Source of the DNA: Deltaproteobacteria bacterium
GTDB taxonomy: Bacteria; Myxococcota_A; Polyangia; Palsa-1104; JAEUJZ01
NCBI GenBank assembly: GCA_017990795.1
Contig: JAGNNG010000127.1
Location: forward strand, 1 to 6,122
Reading direction: 5' to 3'
Length of the DNA stretch: 6,122 nt
Made by a program: the position numbers and the translations under genes. Of the stretch, positions 1-5,967 are shown one piece after another. Under the pieces are notes generated by a model, which saw only the letters and a program-made list of their open reading frames with translations, searched no databases and had not been told where the DNA came from. Positions within the stretch are counted from its first letter, which is position 1. Every line of letters begins with the position of its first letter.

Positions 1-1131
1 GTGGCGTACTCCCAGGGCAACGAGTCGCGGGTGAGTCATGCGTCGCTGTTTACCGGCATGTATCCGGCGCAGCACAAGTTCATCAGCGACAAAGCGGTCA
101 TGCCCGACAGCTACGTCATCATGCCCGAGGCGCTAAAGCCCGCCGGTCTTTACAACATCGCTCACATCGCCAACGGCTACATCACCAAGCGCTGGGGCTT
201 TGGCGACGGCTGGGATCTGCTAAAGAACCACATTCACGAGGGCGGCGGCCTCAAGAGCGCGGATCTGGTGGCGGACACCCGTAACTTTTTGACCAAAGGC
301 CCCGGCAAGACCAAGCCGTTCTTTTTGTACTTGGGCGTCATCGATGCGCACGTCTCGTGGCGGGCGTATGAGCCGTGGATCAGCAAGTACGACAACAAGC
401 CGTACAGCGGGCCGTTTGTGAAGGGCTGCATGGACCCGCAGCTCGACAAGATCGTCGCTGGGCAGATGCAGATTACGGCGCGGGATCGCGAGCGCGTGAT
501 TGCACTTTATGACAGCGATATCTCGTACAACGACCAGCAGTTTGGGCAGCTGTTAGAGCTGCTCAAGAAGACCGGTCACGAAAACGACACCATGATCGTC
601 TTTGCCAGCGACCACGGCGAGGAGTTCTGGGATCACGGGCGCGTCGGTCACGGTCAGTCGCTGCGCCAAGAGCTGATTCACATCCCGATGTGGATCTACT
701 ATCCGCCGCTGTTCCCCGCAGGCAAGGTGGTAGAGGAAGGGGCAGAGCTGGTGGACATCATGCCGACGCTGACCGATGCGCTTGGTCTGCCGACGCCCAA
801 AGATGTGCAGGGCGAGTCGCTGATTCCGATCGCGCAAGGTCAGCTCAGCGGTTATCCACGACCGGCCATCGCCAGTCAGTACGAGCTGGCGCACACCATG
901 CGTCTGGGGCGCTACAAGCTGTGGGTGGGCGGCTCTGGTCAGGTCAAGCTCTACGACGGCCAGGATGACCCAGGCGAGCAGCGAGAACTAACGCAAGAGC
1001 AGCCGCTGGCCTACCGCTTTGTGGCCGATGCAATGAGCTTGTGGATGGCGTATCAGGGCTCGTGGAAGAAGGCACACTGGGGCGTGGCTAGCAACCTGCG
1101 GCCCGAGTTTGCAGCCGAGCTAGACAAGTAA
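1..1131 (+). CDS. Sulfatase-family hydrolase, 5'-truncated by the window edge
   Basis: This is the C-terminal 376 residues of a sulfatase / alkaline-phosphatase-superfamily enzyme, a group that cleaves sulfate (sometimes phosphate) esters using a bound divalent metal. The first codon, GTG, is probably an internal valine: the reading frame is open at the edge, and the N-terminal metal-binding Asp motif of the family, normally some tens of residues upstream, is absent. Visible family marks, numbered from base 1, are S-R-V-S-H-A-S-L-F-T-G-x-Y-P (residues 9-22) at the nucleophile/formylglycine position, D-A-H (115-117), Y-D-S-D-I (170-174), the metal-ligand segment S-D-H-G-E-E-F (203-209), G-H-G (216-218), H-I-P (227-229), a V-D-I-M-P-T-L-T-D-A-L-G-L segment, and a C-terminal L-Y-D-x-x-D-D-P-G-E-Q sulfatase ending. 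Oddly, the C-x-P-x-R signature is replaced by S-x-V-S-H. The substrate cannot be told. It converges on the lipoprotein gene. Family assignment is firm; specificity is unknown. Confidence 0.92.
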   Translation: MAYSQGNESRVSHASLFTGMYPAQHKFISDKAVMPDSYVIMPEALKPAGLYNIAHIANGYITKRWGFGDGWDLLKNHIHEGGGLKSADLVADTRNFLTKGPGKTKPFFLYLGVIDAHVSWRAYEPWISKYDNKPYSGPFVKGCMDPQLDKIVAGQMQITARDRERVIALYDSDISYNDQQFGQLLELLKKTGHENDTMIVFASDHGEEFWDHGRVGHGQSLRQELIHIPMWIYYPPLFPAGKVVEEGAELVDIMPTLTDALGLPTPKDVQGESLIPIAQGQLSGYPRPAIASQYELAHTMRLGRYKLWVGGSGQVKLYDGQDDPGEQRELTQEQPLAYRFVADAMSLWMAYQGSWKKAHWGVASNLRPEFAAELDK

Positions 1132-1141
1132 GCACAGCGCT

Positions 1142-1179
1142 CGCAGCAGCCGGTCGTCTCAAGACCGCTGGCTGCTGCG
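1142..1179. terminator. Hairpin between convergent genes, possible bidirectional terminator
   Basis: A 10-bp perfect stem, CGCAGCAGCC (1142-1151) against GGCTGCTGCG (1170-1179), encloses a second small stem, GGTC (1152-1155) against GACC (1163-1166). It lies 10 bases after the sulfatase stop and 21 bases beyond the stop of the converging lipoprotein gene, where a shared terminator would be expected. There is no T-tract on either side, so it is not a classic intrinsic terminator; it may pause polymerase or protect 3' ends. Confidence 0.42.
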
Positions 1180-1200
1180 GCGGCACAGCAAGCGACTTGG

Positions 1201-2007
1201 CTAGCGCGGCAGACCGACGGTGATTGACGGTGTTAGCCGCAGCTCTAGCTTCCCTGCTGGCATGTCGTCCCCACCTTTGACCGTCGGCTTGGTCACCAGC
1301 AGCAGCACAAACGGCTTCTGCGGATTTTTGATGTAGTAGATAAACTGGTCGCGCGCCTTGGTGCCCTCGGCCAGGATGATGTGGCGCGAGGCGTCGGGAA
1401 TGGTGGTGCCACGCGCAATCGCCGGGATCTTGTCGATAAGCTCGACGCCTGCATCGGTTGCGCTCTGCGCACCAGATGGGCCGATGTATAGCTGCATCTC
1501 GGGGATGTTGAAGGTCGTGGTGTTGGTGGGCACGCCGTAGGCAAGGTCGATGGTGTTTACAATATCGATCACTTTGCCGCCGAGGCTGCTGGCAAAGGAC
1601 TGATCTTCTGCGAGGGTCAGCGGGTAGGCCAGCGTGACATTCAGGTCGGCGACACACTGGTTGGGGGCCACCGTGGTGTTGCAGCGACCCGTGGCTTTGG
1701 CCGTGGGTACGCTGGTGGCCAGTTGCATTGCGACCTGGCTGCACGGATCGGTCTGACTGGTACAGGCCACGGTGGGCACTTTGCCAGTCGCCATGCCAAA
1801 GTCGCGGCTGTACACCTGCGTCGTCAGCTTGACCGTGAAGTCAAAGATGTTGGTCGAAAGCAGGCCACAGCCCGCTGCCGCGCCTGCTGCCAGTACGGCT
1901 GCAGACATCAGCAAAAACGCGCGCCGCCGTGCCGGTTTGGCACCAGCTCCCGAGCGTGAGACCTGAGGGTTAGAGGCACTTGGAAGGCTAGGTTTAGTAA
2001 GCGTCAT
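1201..2007 (-). CDS. Putative Tat-exported lipoprotein of unknown function
   Basis: The protein has 268 residues, starting at the ATG whose complement is 2005-2007. The frame is open further upstream, but that extension has no signal-peptide logic. A positively charged n-region ends in R-R-R-A-F-L-L (27-33), a good match to the twin-arginine export motif. An Ala/Leu-rich hydrophobic stretch follows, then A-A-G-C with Cys47, a lipobox-like site with Ala rather than Leu at -3. The product is therefore probably exported folded and lipidated, on the outer face of the inner membrane or in the outer membrane. The mature part looks beta-rich and has four cysteines in two close pairs (82/89 and 109/118) that could form disulfides. 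The C-terminal half (I-D-L-A-Y-G-V-P-T-N-T onward, then I-P-A-I-A) resembles, from memory, a class of uncharacterised myxobacterial lipoproteins. I do not recognise a catalytic motif. No Shine-Dalgarno is evident before the ATG. It is divergent from the DUF429 gene and convergent with the sulfatase. Confidence 0.85.
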   Translation of the reverse strand: MTLTKPSLPSASNPQVSRSGAGAKPARRRAFLLMSAAVLAAGAAAGCGLLSTNIFDFTVKLTTQVYSRDFGMATGKVPTVACTSQTDPCSQVAMQLATSVPTAKATGRCNTTVAPNQCVADLNVTLAYPLTLAEDQSFASSLGGKVIDIVNTIDLAYGVPTNTTTFNIPEMQLYIGPSGAQSATDAGVELIDKIPAIARGTTIPDASRHIILAEGTKARDQFIYYIKNPQKPFVLLLVTKPTVKGGDDMPAGKLELRLTPSITVGLPR

Positions 2008-2077
2008 ACAAGCGACTGTACCACGAGGCTTGACGATGCCTCCACTGGCGGGCCATCGTCGGAATAAGCAGGAGCAA
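2008..2077. promoter_or_regulatory. Short divergent intergenic region
   Basis: These 70 bases separate the start codons of the divergent lipoprotein and DUF429 genes, so promoters for both should lie here or just inside the genes. On the minus strand there is TGGTACAGT (2015-2023), an extended -10-like element whose predicted start point falls at the lipoprotein ATG. On the plus strand, GAGG at 2025-2028 sits 7 bases before the ATG at 2036, and AGGAG at 2070-2074 sits 3 bases before the ATG at 2078. These give two competing starts for the DUF429 gene. No convincing -35/-10 pair was found. Confidence 0.35.
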
Positions 2078-3022
2078 ATGCAGCGGCAGTTTCGCACATT
2101 TATCGGGGTCGATTTAGGCGGCGGCAAAGGCAAGACCACAGCGGTGGCCAGGCTGCGGGTAGAGGCGCGCGCGGGTCACTACGAGCTGGCTGTAGAGGAC
2201 TGCGGTGGCAACGGCAAAGCGCCGCCTTGGTACGACGAGCGCCTGCTGGAATATCTGCTGCGTTATCAAAAAGAGGCCGTGGTCGCGATGGATGCGCCGC
2301 TGTCGCTTACCGCATGCGTACGCTGTACTCTGCCAAGCTGTCCGACGGTAAGTCGCTGTGATGTGCCAACCGTGAAGTGGTTTCGCGACCGTCAAGAAGC
2401 GGCGCAGGCAGGCGCCTCTGGCAAGCCCAAGTACACGCCTTACACGCAGCGCGCAACCGAGGTAGTACTGCACGAAGATCACGGCATCATGCCGCGCGAG
2501 ACGCTGGGTCAAGGGATGGGGCCGCTGACGGCGCGGATGGCTTATCTGCGGCATGCTCTGCAGGGCGCGTACACGCTGAATCACAACCTGCTAGAGGTCT
2601 ATCCGAAAGCGACGCTGATGCAGCTGTTTCCGGATCCGGTACCGCCGGCCTTGGTGCCGCCGACGCGGGCTGGTAGCAAGTACGCCGGTATCAAGTACAA
2701 GGATCACAACGGACAGGTGGTCGGTCTTGATGGGGTGCCGAAGCCCAAGCTGATGCGCTCGCAGGCGGCGCAGCAGTACAAGCGCTCGGGGCATGCGCTG
2801 CAGATGCGCGAAAAAATTCTGGCGGCTCTGTCTGCCGATACGACGCTGCGCTTTGCTCCCGGCCAGTGGCGAGAGGTCGCGCTGCAGAGCGACCACCAGT
2901 TTGATGCGCTGTTGTGCGCGTACACCGCGTTTTTGTGGGCCAAGGACGGCTGGCAGCTACCCACAGAGCCCGTGTTTGCCGAGGACGGCTGGATCTGGTT
3001 TCCGCCCAAGCGTCAGCCGTAG
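2078..3022 (+). CDS. DUF429 family protein (predicted RNase H-like fold)
   Basis: A 314-residue protein matching the DUF429 pattern, a family predicted to have an RNase H-like nuclease fold but without an established cellular role. Visible marks are the N-terminal strand F-I-G-V-D-L-G-G-G (8-16), whose Asp12 is the first putative acidic metal ligand; V-V-A-M-D-A-P-L (68-75) with Asp72; the T-Q-R-x-x-E box (123-128); E-V-Y-P (173-176); and D-x-x-x-D-A-L-L-x-A-x-T-A near the C-terminus (Asp272, Asp276). Between the Asp72 strand and the TQR box lie four cysteines, 80, 83, 88 and 94, spaced C-x2-C-x4-C-x5-C, which could bind zinc. The ATG at 2078 was chosen because the conserved fold begins just after it and AGGAG precedes it, although with a short spacer. 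An ATG at 2036 (with GAGG at good spacing) or a TTG at 2030 would add 14 or 16 residues. The gene has no same-strand neighbour here. Confidence 0.85.
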   Translation: MQRQFRTFIGVDLGGGKGKTTAVARLRVEARAGHYELAVEDCGGNGKAPPWYDERLLEYLLRYQKEAVVAMDAPLSLTACVRCTLPSCPTVSRCDVPTVKWFRDRQEAAQAGASGKPKYTPYTQRATEVVLHEDHGIMPRETLGQGMGPLTARMAYLRHALQGAYTLNHNLLEVYPKATLMQLFPDPVPPALVPPTRAGSKYAGIKYKDHNGQVVGLDGVPKPKLMRSQAAQQYKRSGHALQMREKILAALSADTTLRFAPGQWREVALQSDHQFDALLCAYTAFLWAKDGWQLPTEPVFAEDGWIWFPPKRQP

Positions 3023-3040
3023 CAGCGGGCGCTTGGGGCG
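3003..3040. terminator. Hairpin over the DUF429 stop codon, convergent junction
   Basis: CGCCCAAGCG (3003-3012) pairs with CGCTTGGGGCG (3030-3040) over ten base pairs with one bulged G. The loop contains the DUF429 stop codon (3020-3022). An overlapping alternative is GCTTG (3031-3035) with CAAGC (3045-3049). The next gene ends on the opposite strand at 3053, so this may act as a shared 3'-end structure. There is no T-tract, which keeps confidence low; the left arm is coding sequence and could pair by chance in G+C-rich DNA. Confidence 0.3.
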
Positions 3041-3052
3041 CGGGCAAGCTGA

Positions 3053-3796
3053 CTAGCGGCTTAAGTCTTTATCAAACTGGCGGAAGTGAAAGTACGACAG
3101 CAGCAAGCTCAGCGCCGACAGCAGGTGCCAGGCTGCGTGGCCCTGCAGGAAGTGGTTTTGCGGGTCGCACAGCCTTCGCGTGGCATCCACCGCCGAGCAT
3201 GCCGTGCCTGCAAGAAGCGCCAGCAGCGACAGGCCAAAGTAGCGCAGGGAATAGCTCTGCTGGGCGCGGCGATAGAGCAGAAGTTCGGTCACGACGATGG
3301 CCAGGGTCAGCGCGGCAATCAGTGACTGGATTGGAAAGCCGATGCGCACCAGACCTGCGGTCAGTGCCGTCGACAGCAGCGTTGAGCCAAGCAGCGCGAC
3401 CCTCATCGCTGAGCCTTTGATAAGGCCGAGTCGCTGCACGTTAATCAGCAGCAGCAGATAGCAGAAAATGTACATCGCCAAAAAGTCGAGCACCTGGGTG
3501 ATGTGGACATTGGTGGCGTGGTAGCAAAACGACAGCGTGCCGACGGTAAATACCGCTGGTGCAAAGCGCTTCATGGCCGCCGATTGACTCGGGCGCGCAA
3601 TCCAAAACAGCACTGCTGCGACCAGGATGTAGGCCAGGTTTGACCAGGCGTTGGCGGGCTCGTTGATGACCGCGCACAGCGTCTCTTCGCACCAGTTGAC
3701 GTTGGGCAGGCCGTACTGCGACAGCTCATGCCAAGGACAGCCCGGCGGAATCGGGGTCGGAATCAGTGCCGGAGCCAAAGGAAGTGGATTTGCCAT
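3053..3796 (-). CDS. Ceramidase-family integral membrane hydrolase
   Basis: A 247-residue polytopic membrane protein of the alkaline ceramidase family (CREST superfamily), whose characterised members hydrolyse the amide bond of ceramide to sphingosine and fatty acid with a membrane-embedded zinc. About seven hydrophobic helices are visible (near 53-67, 79-97, 103-120, 130-150, 155-175, 186-204 and 220-237). The family's catalytic residues all seem present with the expected spacing: Ser89-x3-His93, Asp104 eleven residues later, and His220-x3-His224 in G-H-A-A-W-H-L-L. The N-terminal signature N-W-C-E-E (34-38), E-P-x-N (46-49), S-N-L (52-54) matches the D-W-C-E-E/E-x-x-N/S-N region that binds calcium in human ACER3, but the first Asp is Asn34 and the later Asn is Thr39. 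It could act on bacterial ceramide or another amide lipid. It lies 104 bases downstream of typA on the same strand and might be read through from it. The start codon has only a weak AGG about 8 bases upstream. Confidence 0.9.
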   Translation of the reverse strand: MANPLPLAPALIPTPIPPGCPWHELSQYGLPNVNWCEETLCAVINEPANAWSNLAYILVAAVLFWIARPSQSAAMKRFAPAVFTVGTLSFCYHATNVHITQVLDFLAMYIFCYLLLLINVQRLGLIKGSAMRVALLGSTLLSTALTAGLVRIGFPIQSLIAALTLAIVVTELLLYRRAQQSYSLRYFGLSLLALLAGTACSAVDATRRLCDPQNHFLQGHAAWHLLSALSLLLSYFHFRQFDKDLSR

Positions 3797-3856
3797 GCCT
3801 AGAACCTAGCAGGCTTGGCGAGCGATTTTTCTCTGCAGGGAGGAGGATTTGAACAG

Positions 3857-3887
3857 GCCCGCTCGCACCAACCTCATGCGAGCGGAC
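3857..3887 (-). terminator. Strong hairpin downstream of typA
   Basis: On the minus strand, 13 bases after the typA stop, CCGCTCGCA pairs perfectly with TGCGAGCGG (plus-strand arms 3859-3867 and 3877-3885, nine-base loop), extended by a wobble and a G-C pair to 3857/3887. The position fits a typA terminator or 3'-end stabiliser. The bases after it on the minus strand (GCCTGTTCAAATCC) contain no U-run, so any termination would be imperfect or Rho-assisted, leaving read-through into the ceramidase gene possible. The rest of the 104-base gap (3797-3900) shows only a short CTAG-GTT-CTAG inverted repeat next to the ceramidase start. Confidence 0.45.
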
Positions 3888-3900
3888 TCGATGCGCGGAC

Positions 3901-5736
3901 TTACTCTTCGACGGTGGCGACGCCAGCTTTCTCGTGGCGCTTGCGTAGGTTGTGGTCCAGGTAGCGCTTGCGCACGCGAACCGCCTTTGGCGTGACTTCG
4001 ACCAGCTCGTCGTCGTTGATAAACTCCAGCGCGCCTTCCAGCGTGATGACGCGGGGCGGCGTGAGGAACAGCTTCTCATCGGCAGCAGTGGTGCGGATGT
4101 TGGTAAGCTTTTTGGCCTTCGACGGATTCACGATCAGGTCGTTATCGCGCGCGTGCATGCCGACGATCTGGCCAGCGTAGACTTTCTCACCGGTGCCCAG
4201 GAACAGCTGCCCACGCTCCTGCAACGAGAACAGTGCGTAGGTATTAGTCTCGCCCGGATCTTGGACGATGAGCACGCCGTTCTGACGGCCCTTGAGTGCG
4301 CCCGCGTACGGTCCGTACTCGCGGAAGCTGTGGTTTAGGATGCCGGTGCCGCGCGTGTCGGTCAGAAACTCGTTGCGGTAGCCGATGAGGCCGCGCGACG
4401 GAATAATGAACTCGATGCGGGTACGACCCGGACCTGCCGGGCCCATGTCGTGCATACGACCAGCGCGACGCCCGAGCTTCTCGATGACCACGCCCACATA
4501 CGGCTCATCGACGTCCACCAGCAGATCTTCGTAGGGCTCGGTCTTGCCGTTTGGACCTTCGTGGAAGATGACCTGCGGCTGCGACACGCACAGCTCATAG
4601 CCTTCGCGGCGCATCGTCTCGATAAGGACCGACAGATGCAGCTCGCCACGGCCCGAGACCTTAAACGTATCGGGCGAGTCGGTGTCTTCCACGCGCAGCG
4701 CGACGTTGGACTTAAGCTCGCTCATAAGGCGGTCGCGGAGGTTGCGGGTGGTGACGTACTTGCCCTCGGTGCCGGCGAACGGGCCGTTGTTGGCAATAAA
4801 CTGCATGCTGATCGTCGGCTCGTCGATGGCCATCAGCGGCAGGACTTTGGGCTGCGCGATCGAGGTGATGGTCTCACCGACGTTTAGCTCGGACATGCCG
4901 GTGACGGCGACGATATCGCCAGCCTGCGACTCACTGACTTCAAAGCGCTTCAGGCCCTGGAATGCCAGCAGCTTGGCGACGCGGAAGTCTTCGTTGCTGC
5001 CGTCCTTGTGGGCCAGTCGCACCCGGTCGCCCATCGAGATCTTGCCGTCGAGCATACGACCAATGGCGACGTAGCCCAGGTAGTCGTCGTAGTCCAGCGT
5101 CGCAACCTGCATACACAGAGGTGCCGTCACGTCGGCCTCGGGCGGCGGTACCTTGTCGATGATCATGTCAAGCAGTGGCGTTAGATCCACGCGAGGATCT
5201 TCCAGGTCCTTGATGGCAAAGCCGTTGCGGCCCGAAGCAAAGATCACTGGAAAGTCGAGCTGCGCGTCGGTGGCGTTTAGTGCGCAGAACAAGTCAAAGA
5301 CGGCGTTGACGGTGCCCTGTGGGTCGCAGCCGTCGCGGTCGATCTTGTTGACGACCAGGATGGGCTTGATGCCCAGTGCGAACGCCTTGCGCGTGACAAA
5401 GCGCGTCTGCGGCAGCGGGCCTTCAAATGCGTCGACCAGCAGGAGCACGCAGTCGACCATGCGAAGGACGCGCTCGACCTCGCCACCGAAGTCGGCATGG
5501 CCTGGAGTGTCGACGATGTTGATGCGCGTACCCTTGTAGGTGATGGCGGTACATTTAGAGAGAATGGTGATGCCGCGCTCTCGCTCCAGCTCGTTGGAGT
5601 CCATGGCGCATTCTTGGACCACTTCGCCGCGGCGAAAGTTTCCAGCTTGCTTGAGCAGTCCGTCGACCAGCGTGGTCTTTCCGTGGTCAACGTGAGCGAC
5701 AATGGCGATATTTCGTACATCTGGGCGAGTGGGCAT
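3901..5736 (-). CDS. typA: Ribosome-associated translational GTPase TypA/BipA
   Basis: Complete 611-residue member of the TypA/BipA family, close in length to the E. coli protein. These GTPases bind the 70S ribosome at the elongation-factor site and support 50S subunit assembly and growth under stress or at low temperature. All GTPase motifs are intact: G1 A-H-V-D-H-G-K-T (14-21), G2 with R-G-I-T-I (54-58), G3 D-T-P-G-H (76-80), G4 N-K-I-D (130-133) and G5 around F-A-S-G (166-169). A beta-barrel domain II (roughly 205-300), EF-G-like domain III (to about 385) and domain V (about 396-480, with I-P-S-R-G-L-I-G-Y-R-N-E-F) follow. The BipA-specific C-terminal domain carries R-G-T-G-I-L-N-H-S-F-R-E-Y-G-P-Y, which separates it from EF-G and LepA. 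The start is supported by GGAG (complement of 5742-5745) five bases upstream. It is divergent from the gene at 5968 and heads toward the ceramidase gene. No anomaly was seen. Confidence 0.98.
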   Translation of the reverse strand: MPTRPDVRNIAIVAHVDHGKTTLVDGLLKQAGNFRRGEVVQECAMDSNELERERGITILSKCTAITYKGTRINIVDTPGHADFGGEVERVLRMVDCVLLLVDAFEGPLPQTRFVTRKAFALGIKPILVVNKIDRDGCDPQGTVNAVFDLFCALNATDAQLDFPVIFASGRNGFAIKDLEDPRVDLTPLLDMIIDKVPPPEADVTAPLCMQVATLDYDDYLGYVAIGRMLDGKISMGDRVRLAHKDGSNEDFRVAKLLAFQGLKRFEVSESQAGDIVAVTGMSELNVGETITSIAQPKVLPLMAIDEPTISMQFIANNGPFAGTEGKYVTTRNLRDRLMSELKSNVALRVEDTDSPDTFKVSGRGELHLSVLIETMRREGYELCVSQPQVIFHEGPNGKTEPYEDLLVDVDEPYVGVVIEKLGRRAGRMHDMGPAGPGRTRIEFIIPSRGLIGYRNEFLTDTRGTGILNHSFREYGPYAGALKGRQNGVLIVQDPGETNTYALFSLQERGQLFLGTGEKVYAGQIVGMHARDNDLIVNPSKAKKLTNIRTTAADEKLFLTPPRVITLEGALEFINDDELVEVTPKAVRVRKRYLDHNLRKRHEKAGVATVEE

Positions 5737-5911
5737 CGGTGCTCCGGCGCGGTGTGCTAGGCCTTTTTGGGGCGGGCGCTTGTGGGTGCTGCTAGCGAAT
5801 CGAGACGTGAAATACGACTACTCCGACGAGCGGACAGGGCGTACGGGGCCAGCGAGGACGTTTCCGGGTTTGTGTTACGATCATTAGCGCGGTTCGCCTT
5901 CGGCGGGCTCC

Positions 5912-5917
5912 TATAAC
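5912..5917 (+). promoter_or_regulatory. Candidate -10 element (TATAAC)
   Basis: TATAAC matches the sigma-70 -10 consensus at five of six positions and would start a transcript near 5924 with a leader of about 44 bases before the ATG at 5968. No recognisable -35 box lies 16-18 bases upstream, where the sequence is a small G+C hairpin. It may be activator-dependent, read by another sigma factor, or a chance match. Confidence 0.25.
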
Positions 5918-5951
5918 ACACCCACAGGGTCGGAACTTAATACTTTTACGC

Positions 5952-5958
5952 AAGGAGG
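5952..5958 (+). promoter_or_regulatory. Strong Shine-Dalgarno sequence (AAGGAGG)
   Basis: AAGGAGG is nearly the full anti-Shine-Dalgarno complement and ends nine bases before the ATG at 5968. It is the best ribosome-binding site in the window and is the main reason for calling the truncated frame that follows a real gene. Confidence 0.8.
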
Positions 5959-5967
5959 CCACTGGCC

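Larger units (their letters stand above)
5737..5967. promoter_or_regulatory. Divergent intergenic region upstream of typA and the last gene
   Basis: At 231 bases this is the longest gap in the window and must contain the promoters for typA (leftward) and for the gene starting at 5968 (rightward). The part nearer typA (5761-5880) is G+C-rich, shows no good sigma-70 pair on either strand and no long open frame with a ribosome site. A small hairpin, CGCC-TTC-GGCG (5897-5907), extendable with wobble pairs, lies just before a TATAAC element. The last 35 bases before the start codon are notably more A+T-rich. I see no terminator, tRNA or repeat here. Confidence 0.5.

Noticed and set aside
1088..1744. 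A 218-codon open frame on the minus strand
   Set aside because: It overlaps the lipoprotein gene in another frame, is rich in Arg, His, Gln and Ala as expected of an off-frame reading of G+C-rich coding DNA, has no ribosome site, and runs into the sulfatase gene.
2030..2035. TTGACG as a -35 promoter box for the DUF429 gene
   Set aside because: It fits the -35 consensus well, but no -10-like hexamer occurs 16-18 bases downstream.
2030..2077. Longer DUF429 starts, TTG at 2030 or ATG at 2036
   Set aside because: The conserved fold begins just after the ATG at 2078 and the added residues look unstructured. The 2036 start has a better-spaced GAGG, so this is a preference and not a certainty.
2008..2139. 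N-terminal extension of the lipoprotein by 44 residues to an ATG at 2139
   Set aside because: The extension overlaps the start of the DUF429 gene, has an odd Cys/Pro-rich composition, and would bury the Tat signal about 70 residues inside the protein.
2914..3420. A 168-codon plus-strand frame crossing the DUF429 3' end and the ceramidase gene
   Set aside because: It lies antisense to a well-supported ceramidase gene, has Ser/Ala/Gly/Arg-rich composition typical of shadow frames, and has no family resemblance.
3827..3900. A tRNA gene on the minus strand between typA and the ceramidase gene
   Set aside because: GTTCAAATCC matches a T-loop, but the flanking bases (GCCTG and CCTCC) do not form a T-stem, no matching 5' acceptor strand is found at the right distance, and no CCA or anticodon arm is evident.
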